Positions 11,101 through 23,033 of a DNA stretch of 64,000 nt are shown here, in pieces; position 1 is the stretch's first letter, and every line of letters starts with the position of its first letter. Position numbers and translations under genes: made by a program. Source of the stretch: Stomorhina lunata. Lineage: Eukaryota > Arthropoda > Insecta > Diptera > Rhiniidae. The DNA lies in assembly GCA_933228675.1 (NCBI GenBank), contig OW121742.1:110977242-111041241 (forward strand), written 5' to 3'. Under the pieces are notes generated by a model. The model was not told the origin of the DNA, did not search any database, and worked only from the letters and a program-made list of their open reading frames with translations.

Positions 11101-14100
11101 TTTTCTATATAGAAAAAATTTCGATAGTAATATTTTTCTATATAGAAAAAATTTCGATAGAAATATTTTTCTATATAGAAAAAATTTCGATAGAAATATT
11201 TTTCTATATAGAAAAAATTTCGATAGAAATATTTTTCTATATAGAAAAAATTTCGATAGAAATATTTTTCTATATAGAAAAAATTTCGATAGAAATATTT
11301 TTCTATATAGAAAAAATTTCGATAGAAATATTTTTCTATATAGAAAAAATTTCGATAGAAATATTTTTCTATATAGAAAAAATTTCGATAGAAATATTTT
11401 TCTATATAGAAAAAATTTCGATAGAAATATTTTTCTATATAGAAAAAATTTCGATAGAAATATTTTTCTATATAGAAAAAATTTCGATAGAAATATTTTT
11501 CTATATAGAAAAAATTTCGATAGAAATATTTTTCTATATAGAAAAAATTTTGATAGAAATATTTTTCTATATAGAAAAAATTTCTATAGAAATATTTTTC
11601 TATATAGAAAAAATTTCGATAGAAATATTTTTCTATATAGAAAAAATTTCGATAGAAATATTTTTCTATATAGAAAAAATTTCGATAGAAATATTTTTCT
11701 ATATAGAAAAAATTTCGATAGAAATATTTTTCTATATAGAAAAAATTTCGATAGAAATATTTTTCTATATAGAAAAAATTTCGATAGAAATATTTTTCTA
11801 TATAGAAAAAATTTCGATAGAAATATTTTTCTATATAGAAAAAATTTCGATAGAAATATTTTTCTATATAGAAAAAATTTCGATAGAAATATTTTTCTAT
11901 ATAGAAAAAATTTCGATAGAAATATTTTTCTATATAGAAAAAATTTCGATAGAAATATTTTTCTATATAGAAAAAAATTTCCAAAGAAATATTTTTCTAT
12001 ATGGAAAAAATTTCGATAGAAATATTTTTCTATATAGAAAAAATTTCGATAGAAATATTTTTCTATATAGAAAAAATTTCGATAGAAATATTTTTCTATA
12101 TAGAAAAAATTTCGATAGAAATATTTTTCTATATAGAAAAAATTTCGATAGAAATATTTTTCTATATAGAAAAAATTTCGATAGAAATATTTTTCTATAT
12201 AGAAAAAATTTCGATAGAAATATTTTTCTATATAGAAAAAATTTCGATAGAAATATTTTTCTATATAGAAAAAATTTCGATAGAAATATTTTTCTATATA
12301 GAAAAAATTTCGATAGAAATATTTTTCTATATAGAAAAAATTTCGATAGAAATATTTTTCTATATAGAAAAAATTTCGATAGTAATATTTTTCTATATAG
12401 AAAAAATTTCGATAGAAATATTTTTCTATATAGAAAAAATTTCGATAGAAATATTTTTCTATATAGAAAAAATTTCGATAGAAATATTTTTCTATATAGA
12501 AAAAATTTCGATAGAAATATTTTTCTATATAGAAAAAATTTCGATAGAAATATTTTTCTATATAGAAAAAATTTCGATAGAAATATTTTTCTATATAGAA
12601 AAAATTTCGATAGAAATATTTTTCTATATAGAAAAAATTTCGATAGAAATATTTTTCTATATAGAAAAAATTTCGATAGAAATATTTTTCTATATAGAAA
12701 AAATTTCGATAGAAATATTTTTCTATATAGAAAAAATTTCGATAGAAATATTTTTCTATATAGAAAAAATTTCGATAGAAATATTTTTCTATATAGAAAA
12801 AATTTCGATAGAAATATTTTTCTATATAGAAAAAATTTCGATAGAAATATTTTTCTATATAGAAAAAATTTCGATAGAAATATTTTTCTATATAGAAAAA
12901 ATTTCGATAGAAATATTTTTCTATATAGAAAAAATTTCGATAGAAATATTTTTCTATATAGAAAAAATTTCGATAGAAATATTTTTCTATATAGAAAAAA
13001 TTTCGATAGAAATATTTTTTTATATAGAAAAAATTTCGATAGAAATATTTTTCTATATAGAAAAAATTTCGATAGAAATATTTTTCTATATAGAAAAAAT
13101 TTCGATAGAAATATTTTTCTATATAGAAAAAATTTCGATGGAAATATTTTTCTATATAGAAAAAATTTCGATAGAAATATTTTTCTATATAGAAAAAATT
13201 TCGATAGAAATATTTTTTTATATAGAAAAAATTTCGATAGAAATATTTTTCTATATAGAAAAAATTTCGATAGAAATATTTTTCTATATAGAAAAAATTT
13301 CGATAGAAATATTTTTCTATATAGAAAAAATTTCGATAGAAATATTTTTCTATATAGAAAAAATTTCGATAGAAATATTTTTCTTTATAGAAAAAATTTC
13401 GATAGAAATATTTTTCTATATAGAAAAAATTTCGATAGAAATATTTTTCTATATAGAAAAAATTTCGATAGAAATATTTTTCTATATAGAAAAAATTTCG
13501 ATAGAAATATTTTTCTATATAGAAAAAATTTCGATAGAAATATTTTTCTATATAGAAAAAATTTCGATAGAAATATTTTTCTATATAGAAAAAATTTCGA
13601 TAGAAATATTTTTCTATATAGAAAAAATTTCGATAGAAATATTTTTCTATATAGAAAAAATTTCGATAGAAATATTTTTCTATATAGAAAAAATTTCGAT
13701 AGAAATATTTTTCTATATAGAAAAAATTTCGATAGAAATATTTTTCTATATAGAAAAAATTTCGATAGAAATATTTTTCTATATAGAAAAAATTTCGATA
13801 GAAATATTTTTCTATATAGAAAAAATTTCGATAGAAATATTTTTCTATATAGAAAAAATTTCGATAGAAATATTTTTCTATATAGAAAAAATTTCGATAG
13901 AAATATTTTTCTATATATAGAAAAAATTTCGATAGAAATATTTTTCTATATATAGAAAAAATTTCGATAGAAATATTTTTCTATATAGAAAAAATTTCGA
14001 TAGAAATATTTTTCTATATAGAAAAAATTTCGATAGAAATATTTTTCTATATAGAAAAAATTTCGATAGAAATATTTTTCTATATAGAAAAAATTTCGAT

Positions 14101-14833
14101 AGAAATATTTTTCTATATAGAAAAAATTTCGATAGAAATATTTTTCTATATAGAAAAAATTTCGATAGAAATATTTTTCTATATAGAAAAAATTTCGATA
14201 GAAATATTTTTCTATATAGAAAAAATTTCGATAGAAATATTTTTCTATATAGAAAAAATTTCGATAGAAATATTTTTCTATATAGAAAAAATTTCGATAG
14301 AAATATTTTTCTATATAGAAAAAATTTCGATAGAAATATTTTTCTATATAGAAAAAATTTCGATAGAAATATTTTTCTATATAGAAAAAATTTCGATAGA
14401 AATATTTTTCTATATAGAAAAAATTTCGATAGAAATATTTTTCTATATAGAAAAAATTTCGATAGAAATATTTTTCTATATAGAAAAAATTTCGATAGAA
14501 ATATTTTTCTATATAGAAAAAATTTCGATAGAAATATTTTTCTATATAGAAAAAATTTCGATAGAAATATTTTTCTATATAGAAAAAATTTCGATAGAAA
14601 TATTTTTCTATATAGAAAAAATTTCGATAGAAATATTTTTCTATATAGAAAAAATTTCGATAGAAATATTTTTCTATATAGAAAAAATTTCGATAGAAAT
14701 ATTTTTCTATATAGAAAAAATTTCGATAGAAATATTTTTCTATATAGAAAAAATTTCGATAGAAATATTTTTCTATATAGAAAAAATTTCGATAGAAATA
14801 TTTTTCTATATAGAAAAAATTTCGATAGAAATA
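5112..14833. repeat. 33-bp satellite, about 290 copies, 9.7 kb
   Basis: The unit has two parts: TTTTTCTATATAGAAAAA, an 18-bp perfect palindrome, and the linker ATTTCGATAGAAATA. The first 100 bp or so (5112-5215) are degenerate and use CTATAG instead of CTATATAG. The interior is almost invariant over thousands of bases. Rare variants act as landmarks: 34-bp units with seven A at about 5432, 5531, 10913 and 11971, GATAGTAAT at 11091, 11124 and 12378, and two consecutive 35-bp units with CTATATATAG near 13911 and 13945. Because 33 is divisible by 3 and the unit lacks stops in several frames, very long spurious frames run on both strands. True copy number may be affected by assembly. Confidence 0.98.
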
Positions 14834-16349
14834 ATATTTTCTTTAGAATTATTTTTCTATAGAAAAATTTTCTTTAGAATTGTTTTTCTATAGAAACATT
14901 TTCTTTAGAATTGTTTTTCTATAGAAACATTTTCTTCAGAATTGTTTTTCTATAGAAACATTTTCTTTAGAATTGTTTTTCTATAGAAAAATTTTGGATA
15001 GAAATAATTTTTTATATATTTTTCTACAGAACAATTTTCTTTAGAATTATTTTTCTATAGAAAAATTTTCTTTAGAATTAATTTTCTATAGAAAAATTTT
15101 CTTTAGAAATATTTTTCTATAGAAAAAGTTTTGGTAGAAATAATTTTCTATATATTTTTCTATACACAAATTTTCTTTAGAATAATTTTTCTATAGAAAA
15201 ATTTTCTTTAGAATTATTTTTCTATAGAAAGATTTTCTTTACAAATATTTTTCTATAGAAAAATTTTCTTTACAAATATTTTTCTATAGAAAAATTTTCT
15301 TGAAAAATATTTTTCTATAGGAACATTTTTGATAGAAATATTTTTTTATAGAAAAATTTTCTTTAGAAATATTTTTCTATAGAAAAAATTTTTTAAGATA
15401 TATTTTTCTATAGAAAAATGTTTTTGCATAGGAAAATTTTTGATAGAAATATTTTTCTATAGAAAAATTTTCTTTAGAATTATTTTTCTATAAACAATTT
15501 TTTTAGAATTATTTTATATAGAAAAATTTTCTTTAGAATTATTTTTCTATAGAAAAATTTTCTTTTGAATTAGTTTTCTATAAAAAAAATTTTCTTTAGA
15601 ATTATTTTTCTATAGAAAAATTTTCTTTAGAATTATTTTTCTATAGAAAAATTTTCTTTACAAATATTTTTCTATAGAAAAATTTTCTTTGGAATTATTT
15701 TTCTATAGAAGAATGTTTGAAAGAAATATTTTTCTATAGAAAAATGATTCTAAAGAAAATTTTTCTATAGAAAAACTTTTGATAGAAATTTTTTTATACA
15801 AATATTTTCTTTAAAAATATTTTGCTACAGAAAAATTTTTGTTAGAAATATTTTTTTATAGAAAATTTTTTTTATAGAAAAATTTTTTTCTATAGAAAGT
15901 TTTCTTTACAATTAGTTTTCTGTAGAAAAAATTTCTTTAGATTTATTTTTCTATAGAAAAATTTTTTTTAGATATATTTTTCTGTAGAAAATTTTTTTTA
16001 TATATTTTTCTCTAGAAAAATTTTTAATAGAAATATTTTTCTATAGAAAAATTTTCTTGAGAAATATTTTTCTATAGAAAAATTTTCTTGAGAAATATTT
16101 TTCTATAGAAAAATTTTCTTGAGAAATATTTTTGTATTGAAAAATTTTCTTGAGAAATATTTTTCTATAGAAAAATTTTCTTGAGAAATATTTTTCTATA
16201 GAAAAATCTTCTTGAGAAAAATTTTTTCTATAGAAAAGTCTTCTTGAGAAATATTTTTCTGTAGAAAAATTTTCTTTAGAAATATTTTTCTATAGAAAAT
16301 TTTTTCTAGAATTATATTGCTATAGAAAATTTTTTAATAGAAATATTTT
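14834..16349. repeat. Degenerate 31-bp satellite, CTATAG core with CTTTAGAATTA linker
   Basis: Units combine TTTTTCTATAGAAAAATTTT with CTTTAGAATTA (or CTTGAGAAATA towards 16050-16250). Copies diverge heavily and vary in length. Fragments with GATAGAAATAATTTT near 14996 and GGTAGAAATAATTTT near 15132 look like relics of the neighbouring 33-mer. The switch from the homogeneous 33-mer is abrupt at 14833. Confidence 0.93.
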
Positions 16350-16358
16350 TCTTTGAAC

Positions 16359-16393
16359 AAAACTTAAATCCATTAGTAATGGATTTAAGTTTT
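16359..16393. repeat. Perfect 17-bp inverted repeat at a satellite edge
   Basis: AAAACTTAAATCCATTA and TAATGGATTTAAGTTTT are exact reverse complements separated by one G. The structure begins about ten bases after the last recognisable satellite unit. Confidence 0.95.
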
Positions 16394-16570
16394 AGTAAAA
16401 AAGGCTTATATACAAATCGTATCCTGTGTGGCCTGAGGCTTGTTTGCATTTGACATACAATCAAAATTAAGAGTTTAATTCTTTTTTTTTTTAAGTTGAG
16501 CTCATTTTCAATTATTTTATTGATTTTAAATCAATTTGATTGTTTGTTAATCTTCTTAATACTCATGTGT

Positions 16571-16594
16571 ATGTGTGTGTGTGTGTGTGTGTGT
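16571..16594. repeat. TG dinucleotide microsatellite
   Basis: An uninterrupted (TG)n tract of about twelve dinucleotides, preceded by a broken ATGTGTATG start. Confidence 0.95.
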
Positions 16595-17331
16595 TTAAAA
16601 CTCTATCTCCCCTTTCTTCTGTCTTTGTCCTTTTTCTTTGGGTTCTTGTCAGACAAAGACTAGAATCTAAAAAAAGGATTTTTGGCTTCAGGGTGGCGGC
16701 GTTATATGTAGAAAATTGAATTGTTTATGACTTTAGCAAAAAAAAAAAAAAGAAAAAAATAAGTAAATAAAATGTAATTACGTTGTGGAGCTGATTTTAA
16801 CAGAGGAAAAACTCTATAACCTCAAAATGTTAAATCACAGGATACATGACGGCTGTTAGTGTGTGTATAATATAGGAACAAATGTATTGTTCCTTTGACA
16901 CTGCTCATACGTTTTGAGCTCTTAGATAATGACGTCTATCTCTGGCGGAGATTAAAGTCTAATCAAATAAATATGTATATATAATTTCTCTATAATTTGT
17001 TCTAGTTGTTTCTTAAATTTATATATTTACTTTTGAAATTTCACTTCAAGGTCCTTTAAGGAAAATTGTGTGTGAGAAAATTTTTTGTTTATTGAAAATT
17101 CTCTTTATTTTTCTGTTAAGGTGCAGAAATCGGCAAGTGTTTTTTCTTTTAGCTTAAGTTGAAAAATAAAAATTTCTTTTGCTTCTATTCCCTTAAGAGA
17201 CCCTTAAGGGTTACTTAAAATCAATTTACAAATATTTATAAATTTATTTATATTTCATTGGAAAAACACTTGCTTCATCCTGTGGAAATTTTGAGCACAA
17301 AAACAATTTTAATTCAAAAGGAAATTACAAG

Positions 17332-17349
17332 TAGCCTAAAAATAGGCTA
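17332..17349. promoter_or_regulatory. Palindromic Su(Hw)-like motif
   Basis: TAGCCTAAAAATAGGCTA is a near-palindrome. On the minus strand it reads TAGCCTATTTTTAGGCTA, fitting GCCTAnTTTTAGGC. The plus strand fits less well (GCCTAAAAATAGGC). Confidence 0.4.
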
Positions 17350-17635
17350 AAGGTTTTGGTGTTATTCAAAAATTTTAATAAAAATAAACTTTTTGTCAGA
17401 AAGAGTCTCCCGACATAGAATTTAAAATGTTGATGAACGGTAACGGCTATTTTGCTGAGCTAACAGCTCAATTACTCAGATTTCCGATTCAAATGACATT
17501 TCCAAGCTACACAATGATATTTCTGCTGTAAAAAAGCCATTTTTTGAGCAAAGCTTTTGAAAAATCCATCGATGCAGTTCTAGAGAGAAGAGTCTAGATA
17601 TTAAGGATCAATAGCTGTTTTCAAGAAAAAGTTAT

Positions 17636-18747
17636 ATTACGAGATCTACAAGATTTACAAGATCATCACATATAGACAAGATCATTATTATCGAAACTCG
17701 ATCGTTGCTTCATGATTAGATGGTCAATATTTTTGAAACTAGATTTATCCAGATAATATCATAGTTGCCTAAGATAGACTAATCGTAGTCATATAGATCG
17801 TGATAAATCTACTAAACTAGATCATTCCATACAGACAAGATCGAGACTATATCATGTCCCCCCATAAAGAACTTTGATATGCTCTTCTTTATACGACTGC
17901 GATCTTGTCTAGACGAGAATGATCTTGGGTGTATTGCGGTTCAGACAAGATCACTCTCATCTAGACTAAGATCAAAGTCATACAGAAAAGAGTGTATCGG
18001 AACAGACTTAACTAATTTTAGTCATATAGAAAAGGTCTAGTAGCCGCCTTTACGAGATCATCACAGATAGACAAAAAAAATAATTAACAAAACTCTATCG
18101 TAACTCCATGAATAGATCGTCTGGACATGGTCAATATTTTTTAAGCTAGATTTGTCTAGATAGGATCATATTTGCCCAAGATAGACCAATCCTAGTCATA
18201 TAGATCGTAATAAATTGATTAAACAAGATCAAAATCCATACAAACAAGATCCTTATTATCAAGACAAGATCATATTCCCCGAAAAGAATTTTCATATGCT
18301 CTTCTCTATATGACTACGATTTTGTCTAGACGAGAGTGATCTTGGATATATCGCGATAGTTTAAACAAGATCATATCTGATTATAGTCATATAAAAAAAC
18401 ACTAGCTGAATCTACAAGGTCATCCCATAAATTCAAGATCATTATTATCGCAACTCGATCATATTTTTTTTATCAATATTTTTTTAAACTAGATTTATCC
18501 AGATATGATAACACAGATTAATCGCAGTCATATAGATCATGTGAAATCGCCAAAACAAGATCATTCCATACAGACAAGATCGTTATTATCGAAACTAGAT
18601 CATAAATAATATCGATATGTTCTTCTCTATATGACTAAAATCTTGACGAGAGTGATCTTGGATATATCGCGGTAGTTTAGACAAGATCACTGTCGTCTAG
18701 ACTAGAACGAAAGTATGGCCGCCGTTACATGATTATCACATATCGTA
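17636..18747 (-). repeat. GATCTTGTC-rich repeat, right arm of the long inverted repeat
   Basis: The reverse complement of the 3212-4134 arm lies at 17876-18747, plus one further internal copy at 17636-17875. Shared landmarks include CTAGACTAGAACGAAAGTAT at 18697 against its complement near 3245, and the ACAAAACTCTATCGTAACTC block near 18088 against its complement near 3900. The arm lacks about 36 bp present in the left arm near 3590-3630. The arms enclose about 13.7 kb, including the 33-mer. Confidence 0.88.
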
Positions 18748-19220
18748 TGTGTTAGAAAAAGCTATCGAAATGTAATTAATGTTCTAAAACGAAAAGTATG
18801 GAAATTTTTTATCAAACCCAGTAGCTCATTCCTCAAATATAGTTTTACAACTTTAAACTTGATCACGATTTAATAAAGATCCAAAACATTGGTTTTAGTC
18901 TAAAAAATAAAGTAACTTAATCTCTTATATAGTTTAGAAGATATCAGCAAATCAAAAAAGTTCTACAAAATTCAGTATTTTACTCTTTCTTTGCACAAAA
19001 ACGAAGTTAATTCGGTTTTGTTCGTTGCTCCCACCATAACCTCGTGAAAGACGAAGGTCTATTCTTAAGATTGAACTAAAAAAATTCACCGAAATTTATC
19101 CATCGTAGAACAAAGTTCAAAATTTTCTAAAATAAAACTCACTTAAATGATTATGCATAATTTAAGCAAAAAGTGTTGCAGTCATTTAGGCTTAAAATTT
19201 TAATCAAATTTTATTTAAGT
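18748..19220. other. Spacer; nothing recognised
   Basis: AT-rich sequence between the right arm and a 154-bp repeat. There is no long open frame, no RNA gene, no Su(Hw)-like motif and no clear tandem structure. Confidence 0.7.
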
Positions 19221-19785
19221 GTAAGTCCAAGGCAGGTACCCCTAGGAGTGGACGGATTTCAGCCAAAATTAGTAGAGCTCTTGTTTGGGTCAACTAATAG
19301 ACGTGAGTGGAATTTCATCAAATTCTGTGAAGAATTGCGTCTTATATATTGAGAAGAAAAATAAGTGAAAAATGGGAGTCCCAAGCAGGTACCCCAAGGA
19401 GTGAACGGATTTCAACTAAAATTAGTAGAGCTCTTTGCTGGAAAAACTTATAGACGCGTAAGGAATTTCCTCAAATTTTATTGAGAATTCCGGCTTCTAC
19501 ATCCAGAACAAAAATAATTGCAAAAATGGTGGTCCAAGGCAGGTATCTCAAAGTGTGAAGGGATCTCAACTCAAGTAAGAATAACTCTTTCTTGGATCAA
19601 TTAGTAGACATGTGCAAATTTTTTTCAAATTCTGTTGAGAATTGCGACTTTTGCATTGAAAAACAAAATTGGTGAAAAATGGGTGTCCAAAACAGGTAAC
19701 CCAAGGAATCGACTTATTATAACCAAAATTAGTAGAGCTCTTTTTTAAATAAAGCAATAGACGTAAGTCGAATTTCAACAAAAAC
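19221..19785 (+). repeat. 154-bp tandem repeat, four copies
   Basis: The landmark CAGGTA recurs at 19233, 19386, 19540 and 19693, giving periods of 153, 154 and 153 bp. Each copy continues with CC(C)AAGGAGTGnACGGATTT-like sequence, then AAAATTAGTAGAGCTCTT, a TAGACG block and AATTTC near the end. Copies are diverged. The period is near the length of nucleosomal DNA. The last copy runs straight into the next satellite. A 71-codon minus-strand frame over copies 3-4 is an accident of the repeat. Confidence 0.9.
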
Positions 19786-22130
19786 TAACAAATTCTTCGA
19801 ATAATTTCCTTAAAAATATCAAACTATTCGCCTAATTTCCTTAAAAATATCAAACTATTCGCCTAATTTCTTAAGAATAACAAATTATTTGAATAATTTT
19901 CTTAAGAACAAAAAATTATTCGAATAACTTTCTTAAGAATAACAAATTTTTTGAATAATTTTCTTAAGAATAACAAATTATTCGAATAATTTTCTTAAAA
20001 ATAAAAAATTTTTTGAATTTTATAAAAATAACAAATTATTCGAATAATTTTTTAAGAATAACAAATAATTCGAATAATTTTCTAAAGAAATATAAATGAT
20101 CTGAACAATTATCTTATGATTAACAAATTATTCGAAAGATTTTCTTAAAAAAAATCAAATTCTTCAAATAGTTTTCTAACGAATAACCAATTATTCGAAT
20201 AATTTTTTAAGAATAACAAATTATTCGAACAATTTTCTTAAGAATTACAAATTATTCGAATAATTTTCTCAAGAATAACAAATTTTTTGAATAATTTTCT
20301 TAAGAAAATTTAATTATTCAAACAATTTTTTAAAGATTAACAAGTAATTCGACTAATTTTCTTAAGAATAACAAATTGCACGAATAATTTTCTAAGGATT
20401 AACAAATAATTTGAATAGTTTTCTTAAGAACAACAAATTATTCGAATAATTTTGTTAAGAAAATTGAATTATTCAAATAATTTTCTTAAGATTAACAAAT
20501 TTTTTGAATAATTTTCTTAAGAATAACAAATTATTCGTATAATTTTCTTAAGAATAACAAATTATTCGTATAATTTTCTTAAGAATAACAAATTATTCGA
20601 ATAAGATAATTTATTAATAACAAATTTTTCGAATAATTTTTTTAAGAATAACAAATTATTCGAATAATTTTCTTAAGAATAATAAATCATTTGAAAAATT
20701 TTCTTATGAATAACAAATTATTCGAATAATTTTCTAAAAAATAACAAATTTCTTGAATAATTTTATTAAAAATAACAAATTATTCAATTAATTTTCTAAA
20801 GAATAACAAATTTTTTGAATAATTTTATTAAGAATAACAAATTAATCGAATATTTTTCTTAAGAATAACAAATTATTCGAATAATTTTGTTAAGAATAAC
20901 AAATTTTTCGAATTAATAACAAATTGTTCGAATAATTTTCTAAAGAATAACAAATTATTCAAATAATTTTCTTAAGAATAACAAATTATTCGAATAATTT
21001 TCTTAAGAATAACAAATTATTCGAATAATTTTTTAAGAATAACAAAGAATTCGAATAATTGTATTAAGAATAAAAAAAATAATAAATTATATTCCTAAGA
21101 ATAAAAATATATACGAATAATTAAAAAAAAAACAAATTATTCGCATTATTTTCTTAAAGATAACAAACTATTCGAGTAATTTTCCCAAGAATAATAAATT
21201 ATTGGAATAATTTTTTAAGAATAACAAAGTATTCGAATAATTTTCTTAAGAATGAAAAAAATGTTCGAATAATTTTCTTAAGAATAACAAATTATTCTAT
21301 TAATTTTCTAAACAATAAAAAATTATTCGAAAAATTTTCTTATGAATAATAAATTTTTCGAATAATTTTTTTAAGACCAATAAATTATTCGAATAATTTT
21401 CTTAAAAAAAAATTGAATTATTCAAAAAATGTTCTTAAGAATAATACATTTTTTGAATAATTTTCTTAAGAATAACAACTTATTCTTATTTTTAAAGAAT
21501 GACAAATTATTCGAATAATTTTCTTATTAATAACAAATTCTTCGAATAACTTCCTAACAATAACAAATTATTCGAATAATTTTCTTGAGAATAACAAAGT
21601 TTTGCGAAATTTTTTTAGAATAACACATTATACGAATAATTTGTTATGAATAACAAATTATTCGAATAATTTTCTTAAGAATAAAAAAATATTCGAATAA
21701 TTTTCATAAAATAACAAATTTTTTGAATAATTTTCTTAAGAATATCAATTTTTTTTATATTTTTCTTAAGAATAACAAATTATTCGAATAATTTTCTTAA
21801 GAAAATTTAATTATTCAAATAATTTTCTTAAGAATTACAAATTATTCGAATAATTTTCTTAAGTATTACAAATTATTCGATAATTTTTTAAAGAATAACA
21901 AATTTTTTGAATAATTTTCTTAAGAATAACAAATTATTCGAATAATTTTCTAAAGAATAACAAATTATTCGAATAATTTTCTTATTAATAACAAATTATT
22001 CGAACATTTTATTTATAATAACAAATTATTCGAATAATTTTCTTAAGAATAACAAGTTATTCGAATAATTTTCTTATGAATATCAAATTTTTCGAATAAT
22101 TTTCCTAAAAGTAACAAATTATTCGTTATT
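19786..22130. repeat. 31-bp satellite built from TTATTCGAATAA and TTCTTAAGAA
   Basis: About 75 diverged copies. The unit joins two perfect palindromes, AATTATTCGAATAATT and TTCTTAAGAA, with the linker TAACA. Copies vary by small indels, and TTTTTTGAATAATT is a common variant. It lacks the CTATAG core of most other arrays here but keeps the 31-bp period. Confidence 0.95.
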
Positions 22131-23033
22131 ATTATAAGAAAAATTCTCATAGAAAACTGTTAAACTATTTCTATAAACAAAACTATTATACAAAAATGTT
22201 TCTTTTTGAAAAACTTTCCTAAACAATTTTTTTCATACGAAAAACTGTTATATTTTTATGCAATTTAATACAAAAACTTTTTCATTTTCTGTCTCAAGAA
22301 CTAGTTATCATTTTCACAAAAGTTTTCAGCTTAAAATAGTTTAATTGTTGCATTTATAAACTTTTTGATATATTTCTTTAGTTATTAATTTAGTTCGAGC
22401 CAATATTTAAAATGTCACAAAAAAAACTAATTTCGAAGTAAAATGGAAAACTAATGAAAGTGTCAAAATCATAATTGTTTTGGGGTGTTAGAGGGGAGGA
22501 AAAGCAGCAGAAACTAAAGGAAAAGTTTTCAAATAGAAGTTTTTACAATTCAAAAATTAACTAAAAATATTTTTTTTTTTTTGATATCCAACGAAATTCT
22601 TTTCAGATTTCCAGCAAGGACAAATTCCTTAGCTTTTCGAGCCATATGGCAACAAAATATGCTTCAGATTTAAAACTATTTTTCTCTTAAAATTACTACT
22701 TTCATCTTAGAAACATGATAATTTTTGTGTTAACATCTAAAAGTATCATGTTTTTTTAAAAAGGAGCAAATAAATAAATTTTTTTTTAAATGTTTTAGTG
22801 ACATAAAACCTTAAAAAAGGACACAAACACATATGAATTATTACCCTCCAATTGTAATAAATTACCAACATCTCAAGATGAAAAGAAAAGCTAATAAAAG
22901 AAAATTACTATGGGAAATCGTAGAAAATAAGGACATCATCATATATTTAGTTTTTGTTTACAAAAACTCAAGAAGGATTACTACACCAAACCAGGGCCAC
23001 ATAGAACAGTTAACTCTTTGAAGGGTTAACTGC
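22131..23033. other. Spacer; no gene seen
   Basis: Single-copy AT-rich DNA. A 62-codon frame at 22833-23021 is lysine-rich, has no recognised domain and ends just before the satellite. I cannot support it as a gene. ATCTAAAAGTATCATG near 22735 is a poor minus-strand match to the Su(Hw)-like motif and is not annotated. Confidence 0.7.

Larger units (their letters stand above)
16350..17635. other. Spacer; no gene seen
   Basis: Mostly single-copy sequence with a TG dinucleotide tract, a 17-bp palindrome at its left edge and one palindromic Su(Hw)-like motif at 17332. No open frame of note and no recognisable RNA gene. Confidence 0.75.

Noticed and set aside
5526..11984. 2,152-codon open frame on the minus strand
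   Set aside because: It lies entirely in the 33-bp satellite; the frame is open only because 33 is divisible by three, and it changes peptide register at a 1-bp insertion near 10913. No promoter, domain or composition of a real protein.
13911..13954. CTATATATAG matching a MEF2-type CTA(A/T)4TAG site
   Set aside because: It arises from an extra TA in two adjacent satellite units; most units have only CTATATAG.
11550..13955. 801- and 639-codon plus-strand frames over the same satellite
   Set aside because: Same reason; two overlapping frames and the opposite strand are all open at once.
22735..22750. Possible minus-strand Su(Hw)-like site (CATGATACTTTTAGAT)
   Set aside because: It lacks the GC before ATAC and the final GG; too poor to list as a site.
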